Shown here: piece by piece, positions 19,296 through 30,253 of the stretch
How the letters are laid out: every line of letters begins with the position of its first letter
Numbering within the stretch: the first letter of the stretch is position 1
Source: Gymnopilus junonius
Taxonomy: Eukaryota > Basidiomycota > Agaricomycetes > Agaricales > Galerinaceae
Reading direction: 5' to 3'
Assembly: GCA_015501075.1 (NCBI GenBank)
Contig: JADNYJ010000327.1
Span: 1 to 36,017, forward strand
Length of the DNA stretch: 36,017 bases
The notes under the pieces: generated by a model
What the model was told of the DNA's origin: nothing
Seen by the model: the letters and a program-made list of their open reading frames with translations, nothing else
The model's database searches: none
Position numbers and translations under genes: made by a program

Positions 19296-20515
19296 TTAAC
19301 GACACGTCCTTCCTTCAGTACATCTCTGAAGAGAGTCAAATACCATCTCGTCCAAAGTCGAATCGGCAAGATGATCCCAAAAACCAAAATACCCAAATTC
19401 AGCGACACGGGTAGCATATCCCTCAAAAGAACTCCCAGTCTCCAAGTCGACTATATGGCCAGGCAACGGATCAAACTTAAAAGATCGAAGTCGAGACAAC
19501 TGCGCTTCGAAACCGTTCCAAATCATTGCCCATGTCCTCCGGTTGGGGTCCTCCTGGTCAATCTCAATACTGCATAAGGAAAGATCCAGATCCTCCAAGG
19601 TATCCTTATGACGTAGGATAAACTCTTCAACGCCCTCGGCTGACGAAAGAAATCGTTGCTGGTAGTAAGCAATGTTAGTGAAGATGATGTACTCCAAGTG
19701 CAGCCGTCTGAGCTTCGGCAGACGTAGCTTGTCCCATTGAGCACCATCAAAAACCGACCGTATTGATATCGCTCATCAAAGTGACGTCGGTGAGACTGAC
19801 GGTCAACCTCAGAAGCTCAAATAGATCGATCTTCCAGAACGCTGCGAAGTCTTCATCGGCCAATTCAAAGTCGTCTCCGTTGTTGGTGACCAGAGATAGC
19901 CGCAGAGTGGTTAAAGGTGATAAAAGTGGGCTTATCGCAGCCAGGCGGAGGCCTTCGTTCGGAAGAGCGAGTAGACCACGAACTTCCAATTCGTGAAGTC
20001 TGAAGTCACCGTCGACAGCAGGCCAGCTAAGGTCTTGAAGATCTCGATCTGTAAAGTCCGGACGGGGGACATGCTGTCCCCCAGTACCTCGTACATCCCT
20101 TCTTTGTATTCATCGTGGAAATAGAGACGCAATGCATGAAGGGCGGGGAACTTGGAAAAGTGAGTGAATACTGAAATGGTCTCGTCAACTTCATCGCCTG
20201 TTAAAAAATGCTAATATGAGCAACAAGAATGGAATGAGATTGTAAGGCATCACCTTCAAGGTCATCGTGCAGTCGTTCTAGAGCAATAAATTTGATTTCC
20301 CTCACATGAACATAAACCGGCGACTGGTCGGCGAGGTTGGAATAAACAGCACAGGTACCGCGCTTGCGCGAGATAATCAATGTCCGAAACGCGCGCGGCG
20401 TAGCTAGCTCTTGAAGATCCCAGGAAACCAGACGAAGCACCAACAGTTGAGCCTTATCCGAAAGTTCGTTCAGAATAGCGCTTTTGAGTTCCAAAGGAAG
20501 GTTGTTGAATGACAT
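19296..20515 (-). pseudogene. F-box/LRR protein gene with two frameshifts
   Basis: Starts MSFNNLPLELKSAILNEL at 20515, a good F-box opening, and continues to HDDLEG, where a 56-nt intron (GTGATG to TTAACAG) leads to DEVDETISVFTHFSKFPAL. Near 20060-20095, next to a run of five C, the frame shifts into PDFTDRDLQDLSWPAVDG and LEVRGLLALPNEGL. Near 19755-19770 it shifts again into VFDGAQWDKLRLPKLRRL, which runs to the stop at 19296. No intron with GT-AG ends restores the frame at either place. A reading that starts further upstream (20608) depends on sequence that looks like a 5'-leader intron. The protein would be an SCF receptor of the agaric F-box type. Confidence 0.55.
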
Positions 20516-20752
20516 CAAGTGATAAAGAGGAACGATTCCGGGATTGTGGAAGAGTTCAAAATTTCTGACGTTATGTATCTGTAAGGTTGAAGTGAATGAA
20601 TCATTCAAGCACGGATATGTAGATCTAGGCAGAGGCTTGTGGGAGACGCACGTACATTGGTTTTCGCATCACGGTACTTTAAGTTTCTTACCGAACCGAC
20701 CTGACTCTGTCAGAAATCATCCCTCCGCTCCGTTCAGGGCGTATCAAGCAAG

Positions 20753-20980
20753 TCAATTCATTTGATAACAGGGAGGGAATCGAAAATCGAGAGGCCATGC
20801 ATTATAATCCAAATCAGAAATAGACACCTTTTGCAACGGCGGTGGTGCCAGCAGCGGTAAGCCGGAGGGTTGTAACGTGACGAGTGACGCGTTACCTGCT
20901 GTACAGTTCATCGGCCATAGCCGCAGATTCTTCGTTCCCAGCGCTGCAAACACTTCTTTCAAGTCTCCTACGGCATTCAA
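20753..20980 (-). pseudogene. F-box-type LRR scrap
   Basis: Open for 75 codons without an ATG start; text such as ALGTKNLRLWPMNC and PPLQKVSISDLDYNAWPLDF resembles the C-terminal LRR region of agaric F-box proteins. It lies just upstream of, and in the same direction as, the F-box pseudogene at 19296-20515, as a leftover from a tandem copy would. Confidence 0.3.
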
Positions 20981-21239
20981 ATATTCATGTCCTTACTTCT
21001 TATTGAAAACTCTGGGTTTTATGTAATGGGATCCCGGTCCACCCTCTGCCTTACTTAGGCTGGTTTCGACCTGAGGCCAAGCTCGCATAGCCACGGCTTC
21101 TATACCTGTTTGATCTGGGTCTTGTTTACTGGTCTCTATGAATTGTCTTTTTATTGTATTAGACGAGGAGTTCGAGAGTCGGGCTGTTCGACGCTTCTTG
21201 GTTAACTAGGACGTGCTGTCGTCGCCAGTTCCTCAACTT

Positions 21240-21685
21240 TTATCTTATGAACCGCCCCAAAAGATTTACCATCTTGGCCAGCAGAGAAGGATCTACAGAA
21301 CAAACTATTGTCTTTATACGCCGATCATCCACGCTATTATCTGGAAACTGTTCCAACTGGGCTCGTTTTCTGAGACGATTCTTTTCGGGAGTCAAATGTT
21401 TTTGCGTTTCAATGGGTACCCTGAACGGTCCCATTAGTTCCACCGATGAGACGGTTTCACGGAGCAGGGCCCAAAGAAAGGGCGTTGATCATGATAAGTA
21501 CCTTTGGTCCAGCAGGTATATTGCCTATCGAATGCCAAGGTCAACCTCAAAACTCAATGTGGCTATGCTGCGGGGTACCACCCGGGCTGTTGAAACTTGT
21601 AGACGCAAATCAAGTGAGATCAAAAACGCCCGAGTCATTCTTTGCCCCGACCGAGGCGGATTCCGCAGGGGTTAAATGTCAGTAA
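21240..21685 (-). other. Possible decayed gene, family unknown
   Basis: A minus-strand frame reads STPFLWALLRETVSSVELMG and continues through charged text (LTPEKNRLRKRAQLEQF) to a stop at 21240; upstream pieces in other frames (SASVGAKNDSGVFDL, near 21640) look coding but are broken by stops. I recognise no domain. Overlapping plus-strand frames are equally long, so this is weak. Confidence 0.2.
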
Positions 21686-21893
21686 GAGACATCGACCCTT
21701 AAGGAACGAGCGCTTCTGACCTTTTTGAAAATTCGTAGCTGTGAATACTTTTTATCCTTTCTATCATCAAGATGAATTATTGGTCGCGAAAGAAGAGACA
21801 CAGCCTTGGAATTGTTGCTTGCGGGTGACCTCGACGTTTAGTATGGTGTGCGGACCACATGAGGATGAATCGTTCGCTAGTGGCGCGACTTGG

Positions 21894-21901
21894 TATAAAA
21901 G
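21894..21901 (+). promoter_or_regulatory. Putative TATA box of the metallopeptidase gene
   Basis: TATAAAAG lies about 125 bp upstream of the ATG at 22023 and is followed by a pyrimidine-rich leader. Confidence 0.5.
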
Positions 21902-22022
21902 CTTGTTCAAGCAGAACTCATTTCTACAAGTCGCTGGACGACCTCTCACTTCGGACGCTCTTCTCTGGTATTGCTTACGCAGATTACTGCTTCATTCAAA
22001 ACTTCCGCCTAGAATCTTCACC

Positions 22023-22988
22023 ATGAAATATTTCACATACCTGATTATGCTTTCCGTCGTCGGAAATTTCGCCTCTGGTGAGTCTCATCACAGTTTTATA
22101 CCGTTCAAGTCATAGAGAAAACTTCGATTTATGTCTACACTATTCTAGTTACGTTCAGTGCGCCGATCAAGATTGAGAAGGTCTTTGGGCACGACAATTT
22201 CTACAATCAGAACCCGAACCCGTTAACCGACCATCAACCTGCTCATCTAGCTGCAATTCAGATTGCGACAGATAAAGGTACAGTCTCACCTTTCTTCAGA
22301 GTTCCAGGACCGGTACCTCACTTCGATGTTACCAACTTTAGCGCATGAGCAAGTCATGAATATGAAAAATATGCTTGACCATGAAGTTGATCACCCACAA
22401 TTACATGACCACCTCGTGAACGCCTTTGGTCCGAATTATAACAAGGCTGAGATCAAGAAGACCGTGGATAGGCTCGCAGGTGGTGCATTCGACATTGGAA
22501 GCACCAATGCACCGAATACAGGAGAGTATGCTGGTGTAGCTGCTAAAACCAGCTCTAATGCGCGGACGGCACGAGTGGGGATTACGGAGGCATTCCATAA
22601 GTTGACACCCGAGGCTCAGGCTGGAGCGTTATTGCATGAAGCATCGCATGCGATTGCACTGACGAAAGATTACTTCGGTCCTGATGCACATAATCACATT
22701 GACTCCTTGAAGAGTGAAAATGGGAAGACTGAGGGACCAAGTCTGGCTGTAAGTTTTAGCATTTTAAGGCACCCAACATTTATTTGACTTTTTCTGATAG
22801 ATGCTCATACCGATTTGGACCATCTCAAGCAACATGCTTCCGATGTAATGCACAAGAACGCCGATTCCTACAGAGTCTTTGGTCATACCGCTACTCACGG
22901 GCTCGCTAAGCCTCTTCCTCCTATTGAAGTTAAACCGCAACATCCGTGTCATTCAAAATCTGATGGAAAGGATTGTTCCCTTCAATAA
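22023..22988 (+). CDS. Secreted aspzincin (M35-like) metallopeptidase, 256 aa
   Basis: Model exons: 22023-22077, 22149-22277, 22342-22740, 22801-22988. The first exon encodes a signal peptide (MKYFTYLIMLSVVGNFAS). HEASH at residues 160-164 is the HExxH zinc site, and the following TKDYFG (Asp171) resembles the GTxDxxYG third-ligand motif of deuterolysin and peptidyl-Lys metallopeptidases, although two residues shorter than usual. The last exon has NADSYRVFG, a conserved element of the family. It would act outside the cell on proteins. One oddity: the obvious donor GTAAGT at 22749 gives an early stop and loses NADSYRVFG; the weaker donor GTCTGG at 22741 keeps the frame. Either a rare donor, alternative splicing, or a one-base defect is involved. 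Confidence 0.7.
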
Positions 22989-23159
22989 AGTAGTCTATAA
23001 TAGATTGTCTCCATCTTTAGAGTCACCTTGATTTATACTGCTATTTTGAGCCAGGTTGTAACTGAGGATTCGAAAGTATTATATTGCCAAGCCTTGTTAT
23101 GTTTTATGCTTCCATCCTTTAGCTTATTTAGGTCTTGATTACCGTCTTCAGGGTCTATT
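22989..23159. other. Convergent intergenic spacer
   Basis: Short region between the ends of the peptidase gene (plus) and the F-box gene (minus). It should hold both 3' ends; no separate feature is seen. Confidence 0.4.
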
Positions 23160-23962
23160 CTACCATATATTTTGTGCAGCCTTGCGGTCCTTCAGGTGCC
23201 CAATAAATCCTTCTTCCGAATATTCCATCTCCCGAGGTTCAAACATACGCAAAAAATCACTGTCGCTACATTTGAACCTTCGCATTAACTCCTTGGACGG
23301 AATGGAGCAACTGCGGCACGATATAGCGTATTCACGTAGCCCAGTGTTCCGGTTGAAGTAAGGGAAGAGTGTCGTCACCTCTCGAGCTGCTCCAAAGCGG
23401 CTTGGACTGAATCCTTTTTCATTTCGCCCATGAGGACCTTGAAGAGAAATGTCCCTCTATACCATGGCATTACCTGTGTCACCCTTTCGCAGACTTCTTG
23501 ATAAGAAGCTAGTAATCGAGGTCTGGGTTCTTGGTCAATTTCGGGGTTTCCTTTCGAAATGGAGAACAAAAAGGGAACAGATTCAAACACGTTTTTCGAA
23601 AGCACCTGCCCATACCGAGAAATCACTTCTGGTTTTGTGATTGTCGCCAATTGCTTGTCTGATTCGAAACATCGAAAGCAGCAGTGCTTGCATTGCGGGA
23701 GATATAGGTATGACCCAACATTCCCACAAATACTACAAGCGCTAGTGCAGAGGACGTTCCTGACTTGTTCTGCTGAAAAAAAACAAGCAGCTCCTGTCTT
23801 TGAAAAGACAAGAAGGAATTTTGGTACATGTTTCAGCAGAGCGGCATAGACAGGGCAGTTGTACAGCATAAAGCGACAGCGATGGTTGAGGCACCGAAAG
23901 ATAGACAATGATTCAAGAACAGAGAGGTGGAATACGAGGGATAGAAGTTCAATTGGGAGCAT
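23160..23962 (-). pseudogene. F-box protein with Cys-rich centre, one frameshift
   Basis: ATG at 23962 opens MLPIELLSLVFHLSVLESL, an F-box. A central CSICGNVGSYLYLPQCKHCC segment with further Cys matches a fungal F-box family that carries a probable metal-binding Cys motif after the F-box. The frame ends at LEQLER (23375), while the conserved C-terminus (VTTLFPYFNRNTGLREYA, then SCRSC and EGFIGHLKDRKAAQNIW, stop at 23160) continues in the next frame. The break falls at CTCGAGAGGTGACG near 23385 and no intron fits. A single-base change would explain it, so this is either a young pseudogene or a sequence error. Confidence 0.55.
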
Positions 23963-24326
23963 GTCTAGGTATCCCGAAGACGACTACATCGAACACGAGT
24001 CCTTAGATTTCAACAGTACAGGTGGTAAAGTTGGCCAAGATATGATGTCTTTCTTCTTTACATAAGATAGCTCTTTTATAATTTCTCTATGCTTCATATA
24101 CTGTGTGATTTTAAATCGGTCGACAGAGAGCATTGTCTAGTATGTGGTGGCATGAGGTGAGCGAAGTATGCGCCCTGCGTCCTTGCGACTTTGGGTAGAA
24201 GACAGGTCGCGGCAGTGGGGTTCCGCCGTCGGTTACTGGCCATGTTGGCTTCGGGTTCTAGATATAATAAAGGCAAACATGAAAGTTCCGGACCAAAGTT
24301 CCGGCCCGATCCAACATTCGCAAACC

Positions 24327-26473
24327 ATGTCGTCCCGCCCATCCAAGAAACGGCGTACTCATGCTTCCTCTTCCAAAACATCCATAGGCGCGCCCAAGGC
24401 TACTCTCGACTCTGCTTCTGCTTTACGCGGCGCTGACGAGCCTAATACATTTGCTGACTCGACTCGACGTTTACCAGCACAGAACCGTGTTCCTACGCTG
24501 GTTGCGCTATGTCACAGGGCCTTTGCTATGAATTTCATCAAGCTTCGAGATAATGAAGCTCTATGGAATGCAAGAATCGATAAACAGCTTCGAAGATTAC
24601 CGGATGAGATGATTCCGAAGTTGTTTGCGGTTTTGAGAAAGGAGCGAGGCGGATATTTGAAGCATGCCTTCATCATCACGGTGTGTACGCCTCCAGCTGC
24701 TGATTCCCATGTTTTCAATGACTCAATGGATGCAGTACTTTTACAGGGGGTCCAGCGTTATTCTTCCATGCTCCTCTTTACCTGGCGTTAAAGTGGACAC
24801 GCTTCCGCGAATCACGGCGCTGAACAAGAGCATCCAGGAACTAGAAATCTCTGGGTTCGAAAACATCAAGGACAACGTCTTTGCTACTGCACTAGCCAAT
24901 GCCAAGCAGCTACGAAAGATAGTCCTGAGGTATTTCTGATAGCAATTGTTGATCACCCTTCCATTGATATCACCGTTGAAGAGGTTGCACGAACGTCAGT
25001 GCTCTCACTATGCGGGCTTTAGCAGAGCATTGCCCCGATCTTAGGACTGTCAATGTTAACTATACCTCGGCACCACCAGCTGGGGTGGCTTCTTTACTTG
25101 CAGCATGCCCGAACATGGAAGTGCTGAAAGTGGCGGGGATTCAAAGCTGGGTTCGTCTGCAGTCGGTCATTTCTTGTCTTTCAGAAAAATGACTCTTGTT
25201 CATAGACGGATGCTACATTCCAGAAATTTGTAGCCGTTTTCCAGGATCAGCCAAATTTCTGTCTTCCAAACTTGCACACCCTCAAACTCGCTCATCTTGC
25301 TCTCTCTGACGCGGCTCTTGCTTCATTGCCGTCATTACCCACACTGTGCCCCGAGCTCAGGCGTCTTGATCTCTCATTCACTTTGGTCAAGAACGTCCCA
25401 TTCCTTCTCCTCTCTCCGTCTTCTTCACCTCAACCTCAAACCCGAGCCAACGCGCCCTCACTAAAGTTGGAAAAACTGAACCTCACTTCAACATCAATCA
25501 CACCCGCGGCACTTGAGGAGCTCCTCAAGCTCTGTTATGAGTTGAAAATCTTATCCATTGGTGCTCTGGGGTCCGGCTCGAGAGGGAAGGGTTCCAGCGC
25601 CAGCGCGAATGGTGTTGGATTAACGATAGACGACGCTGTTCTGGATTCCATAACCAAAGTTCTTTCCGGAGAGATGGACGACGTGGACGCATCTTCTGAG
25701 ATGGGAGGGGATGTGACTAAGTCGCGTCGACTTCCATTGGAAGACCTGTCGCTGGTAGGCAACTTGAAGCTTGGACTGACACCGCGGCATGATCAGAATG
25801 GTATGACCTCCCTTGCGCGATTCATCACTCGCATAGGGAGGTCTTGTAAAGTACGCCGTTTTCGTACTCCTTATTCCATACATTTAATCAACCAAATTCT
25901 TACACATCTCCAGCGCCTCAACCTCTCTAACCTCGTCCACCTTCAATCTTCCGACCTAGTAGGCCTCATGCCTCCTTCCGCGGACCAAGCGACAGAAGAA
26001 GGAGATGGTGATGATGCTACAGCCTCAAATCTCGAGATCCTCCTGCTGAATAACACCCCGATCGACTCCTCAGCGGCGGTGTACATATCCACTTGTCGTA
26101 AACTGGAAACGTTGGGCTTGGCTGGAACGAGGATAGACGGTGAGTACAGTATTTCCATTTCGTCTTTTCGCCTTATTTGCGCTCCAGGCCCCTTTCTTCT
26201 TGATTTCGTTGTTTGTTTCCACAGATCGCTGATAATTTTTCTGTCAAGTAGAAGACGGATTATTCACTATTCTCGATGCCTGTTCTAATCTCGTCAATCT
26301 GGACTTGACGAGCTGTAGGAGTGTTAAAGTCGTTGATAGGAGACGGTTCTTTGAGGTATGCCCTTGTTTTTTTTTTCTTTCATGTTTTAGATGACTTGCT
26401 TTGCTGATTCAGTCGTTTTCTGCACTGTACTTTACAGGTCTGGGAAGACAGGCGGACTGGGAATGATGGTTGA
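24327..26473 (+). CDS. RNI-like leucine-rich repeat protein (575 aa, 7 exons)
   Basis: Exons: 24327-24680, 24736-24929, 24982-25150, 25206-25850, 25914-26139, 26252-26355, 26438-26473; every junction is GT-AG and the frame is continuous. The N-terminus is basic and Ser/Thr-rich (SSRPSKKRRTHASSSK, a likely nuclear signal). Residues about 120-560 form a chain of AMN1/RNI-type LRRs: LNKSIQELEISGFENI, LRGCTNVSALTMRALAEHC, LPNLHTLKLAHLALSD, ELRRLDLSFTLVK, RLNLSNLVHLQSSDLVGL, LVNLDLTSCRSVKVVDRRRF. There is no F-box, so it is more likely a repair- or ubiquitin-linked RNI protein of the Rhp7 type or a generic adaptor; function not assigned. An ATG further upstream (24168) is in frame but precedes leader-like sequence, so I prefer 24327. 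One of the best-preserved genes here. Confidence 0.8.
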
Positions 26474-27175
26474 ACGGAATGGTGTAGGTCAAGGCTGCTA
26501 TCTCGCCTTCCGTTATTCATCGCGATAGGATTGTATACCGAGTTCATTTCGGACTGGTAAGAAGTACTGCTCGTCTTAGTGTTTTTTATTTTCTCAGCTG
26601 GCGGTTCGAGTATAACTTATTGTTTCTTTCTTGATCTTGGATTTTATATTTTTAGCCGAAGACTGGATATATTTCTGCAAGGAGCCAGTCGGGAAATTTT
26701 TGAGAACTGTGGCAGATGCTTTCCCTGGGTCAAAAAGAACACGGTCTGTAGTCGATCTATGGCACGCCGCAGACAAGTTGCGTATATTTTCGAGTGATTC
26801 AGTGACAGGGTCCTAAGGGAATTTCATGAGGGAGAAGGCTTACGATGCGTTACATACGCGTGAACGGTATGATGGAGGACCGTAGGGCGCGACGCGCCTG
26901 TCAGTGGCAACCGAGGGAGGACGTTTTGGGTTGGTCGAAATTCAATTCACGTAACCAAAGTTGGAGGCCTCGGCCAAAATATGTGAGACGCGCGGTAGGG
27001 GGGTTTAATTTAAACTCAGACATTCCGACCTAACCTCTTTCTCCCTTTCCCCGCTTATCAAATCTTTTGCTCACTCTCTGAACCCGAAACAGCGAGTCTG
27101 ACATCTGGATCTTTTTTACATTTTTATTTGCTCTTCGTCTGTATTAATATACTCGTATTCTTTACTTAGTGGAAG
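26474..27175. other. Spacer and promoter region
   Basis: No gene is supported. The last 150 bases are pyrimidine-rich and likely contain the promoter and leader of the gene at 27176; CTTATC occurs at 27053. Confidence 0.5.
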
Positions 27176-29259
27176 ATGTTGATGTTTCCCGGTCTTGAGG
27201 ACTACGTCAAGACTGCAGAGTTCGATCACCAGTGCTCCGCAAGAGCATGCTCGCTCGCCGCCCCATCCCCTGATGAGAGCGGTGACTCTGATGACGACAG
27301 CTTGTGGTCCAGCGACGACAGCGCCTCTAGTCCCACCACTGTTGAATCCACCCCTTATGAGGTTCCCAAGGTCGAGGCGAATTTCTATTACGCCGGTGTA
27401 GGTCCAAATGGACGCGGGCCCAAGCTCATTTATAGGACCTCTGACGACATATTCGAGGAACCTTCTGGCCCTGAGGCGTACAGGCGCCTTATGAGGCTCG
27501 TTGCTGTTCCAGATGATCATGAGTTCGGTCAGGACGGAATGTGGGATAGGGTTCGGGACAAGGTGCATGGCTTTCTCGGAACGCAACAATTTTCTTGACT
27601 AACGTTCGTTCTAAGGTTGTGGAGTTACTCGACAAAAAGAACATTAGTGTGACATCTGTCGACTTCGTTCGTTTTACGTGGCTCAACAAGAAGCCCGACC
27701 AGGAGATCGAGGAGGAAGACGACGACGACGACGACGACGATGCCATGGAAGAGAAAGACGTCACCTACGATGATATCGCACCCATCAAGCCTGTCGAGGA
27801 CGGAGAACGTTACTACACCAACCCTACCATCTGGATTGGCATCGTGCCCGAGACTCTCACCGGTGCTGTTGCGCATGAGTCGTCCAAGGAGATCCGTGCC
27901 TTCCTCGACTCGCTCCAGGTCAAGAATGTCGACATCGCCTACCGTGAGTCGGTCTACAAGACGTTGGCCGGTCACGGTCCAGCCCTTTTCCCCCCCGTTG
28001 AAGACGGTGACCCTCTTCAGGATCTTATCGACAACGTCTCTGTTCTCCTCAGTCTTCCTATTGCAGGTCGCAAGTCTAGTATAGTGGGAACTCTTGGTCC
28101 TTACTTCCGCGCCGGCAACAAGCTCTTTGCCATTACTGCCCGTCACAACGTCTTCTTGCCCAGCGGGGACAACCTGACATATAGGTACAACGGTACGTTT
28201 TTACTTGCCACCCTTGAGAATCCAAGAGCTTTTCTGACGAGGGGACAGAGTCAGAATCTGTACCTAAGAAGGAGGTCCTCGTGATGGGCACGCAAACGTT
28301 CGTACGCTACCTTTCCTCCATCGAGGCCCTCATTGGCGCGCATATTGACGCGGCCAAATCTCGCGAGAGGAAAATCAACACACTCAGAACTAGGGTGCAT
28401 AATGGAACCAACATTGAAGAGCCGCAGATCCGACTGGCCGAGCACGAGGCTGACCTTACTAGGACGCGTACCAAGATCGACAGTCTCAAGACGTTCTATG
28501 TCGGAATCAAGCAGAGGTGGAGCAAGGCTAAGGACAGAGTCATTGGGTTTGTCTGTTGGGCTCCCCCCGTCGGTGCTGGTGTTGCTCCTCACCGGTATAC
28601 CCGCGACCTCTGCGTTATCGAGCTTTACAAGGAGAAGTTCAAGAACATGAAAGGCAACGTTCTGAGCCTTGGTGCGGTGCTAGTCTATTTTCATTGAATC
28701 CCGCTGGTCTGATATGTACGTCTCTCTTCCAGGTCCAGAGTTGTCCTTTTGGAAACTCAAGGAGTTGATGTACGAACGGGACGACGTCATATCCGAGTTC
28801 AAGTACCCCGACCACGGTATGTTTACTCTCAGTGACATGCTCACCGCCGAGAAGGTCAGCAACCCCAACACCTTGAACCTCCAAGGCGATCGCGTTCGTC
28901 GCGTTCTCAAGCGTGGCCTCACCACCAACACGACCGTCGGCACGGTCACTGGGTTTATGTCTTTTCTCCGCAGGTACTTCCCCACCGGCAACGTGGAGTC
29001 GCTCGAGCTGGCCATCCTTTCTCACGAGAACGAATCCGGCACCTTCTCCAAAGAAGGCGACTCTGGATCTCTCATCGTCTCCGCCACCGGTGAATTTGTC
29101 GCCTTGCTCACTGGCGGGATTTCCAAGGGAACGGATTGGTCCGATATCACCTTTGGCACTCTCTTTGAGTGGATCTGGATGCTCGTCAAGGAGGAGTTCC
29201 CTGATGCGGTCTTGTATTTCGACAACCTTGAAGAATTCCTCGCCGACGTGGTGGTCTAG
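27176..29259 (+). CDS. Trypsin-like peptidase-domain protein (637 aa, 4 exons)
   Basis: Exons: 27176-27562, 27616-28192, 28249-28671, 28733-29259. The second intron uses the CAG at 28246-28248; the nearer AG would break the frame. The N-terminal third is acidic with a run of eight Asp (residues about 164-171). WIGIVPETLTGAVAHESSK then leads to a chymotrypsin-like core: ITARHNVF (His306), RDLCVIEL (Asp441) and KEGDSGSLIV (Ser573), in catalytic-triad order. A charged helical segment (RERKINTLRTRV to KIDSLKTFYVG) is inserted between His and Asp. This is a large agaric family of unnamed proteins resembling S1/NS3-type peptidases; the triad suggests activity but no substrate is known. No signal peptide, so probably intracellular. 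Confidence 0.8.
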
Positions 29260-30146
29260 GTTTCGTTTCTCTTTTCATTCCTTCTTATCCCAATCATACC
29301 AGTAACACAAGGCCTCTATGTGAGGGAATTGCAAACACGTCTCTCGTCTTTGTTTTTTTTTTCTGCGACTTCTTCCCTCTTCATGTAACCCCCACGTTCA
29401 CCATCATCGGTCTGTGAACTCGTTCTGCTGTTTTGGCGTTCGCTTTTATCTATTGGATGGTTTCTTGGTGCAGATAAGCTGCTTTTGACCACTGGGGCAG
29501 CTGTTCGTCTGCTTCTTTTTGCCTGATTCTTTCGTCTTCATAGCTGACAAACATTTCTACCGTGTCTTCTTCTGCGCCGCATCAAGTCAGTCTCTTTCTC
29601 TCGTCTCGTCTCGTCTTTTTTTTTTCGGAAACAATTACTGATACAACTTCAACCTTCAGCTTACGGCGAACCTACACGCTTCGTTTGTTGCCTCGATGTC
29701 GTCTGTTGTTCTTCTGCTCTCTATAGTTCCTTGCCTGCTAGTACCACCTTGCCTATCCACACCCATGCTATGTGCTTCCCCTCCCCTATCCCGCCGTAAA
29801 TGTGTATCATTATTCTGTACTACCTACCTACCCCCATGTCTAATTTTTAAATGGCTACTGTAAAGCCGTTTTGGGTATTGTGGGCAGAATTGCTGTTTAC
29901 TATAGGACATACGGGTCTGTCGTATTTTCTGGAGCTGGATGTGTGGATGTGGACATCACCTTGGATAGGTTAGCGATTGAATCTTGAAGTGTCAGTTTTG
30001 GAAGGCGAGGAGGATGAACATGTAGGAACGGTCTGTTGGGAAGACCCATTTGGTGGTGACTATTGGTTTTACACAGTGGTTTACTGTTTTCATCGATCAA
30101 GAAATTCAAATTGTAATTGGCCGAGGAATGATGGTCCCCCTAATCC
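29260..30146. other. Pyrimidine-rich intergenic region
   Basis: Nearly 900 bp rich in CT tracts (for example TCTCGTCTCGTCTCG at about 29600 and several T-runs), with no supported gene or RNA. It holds the 3' end of the peptidase-domain gene and distal promoter sequence of the F-box gene. Confidence 0.5.
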
Positions 30147-30147
30147 C

Positions 30148-30202
30148 TGATAAAAGATCGATCACTTATCAAGGAACTACTGATCGGATTTATCAGTGAT
30201 AA
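30148..30202 (+). promoter_or_regulatory. Cluster of GATA-type motifs in an inverted arrangement
   Basis: Four GATA-type sites fall in 55 bp: TGATAA (30148), CTTATC (30165), TTATCA (30190) and TGATAA (30197). CTGATAAA on the left pairs with TTTATCAG on the right. The cluster lies 50-105 bp upstream of the ATG of the intact F-box gene, a position that suits binding by fungal GATA factors (nitrogen or light control). Binding is inferred. Confidence 0.4.
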
Positions 30203-30253
30203 TTTTTTTCTCGCTCCTTTCCTCTGACCTCGATTTGAATCTACACACAACGA

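Noticed and set aside
24168..24326. Upstream ATG of the RNI-like gene
   Set aside because: In frame but adds 53 residues of leader-like text before a basic N-terminus; the ATG at 24327 has better context.
27625..28146. 173-codon minus-strand frame
   Set aside because: It lies antisense to the conserved peptidase-domain exon; valine-rich text comes from the reversed Asp tract.
28193..28248. Frameshift in the peptidase-domain gene at exon 2/3
   Set aside because: Using the CAG eight bases to the right of the first AG restores the frame, so no defect is needed.
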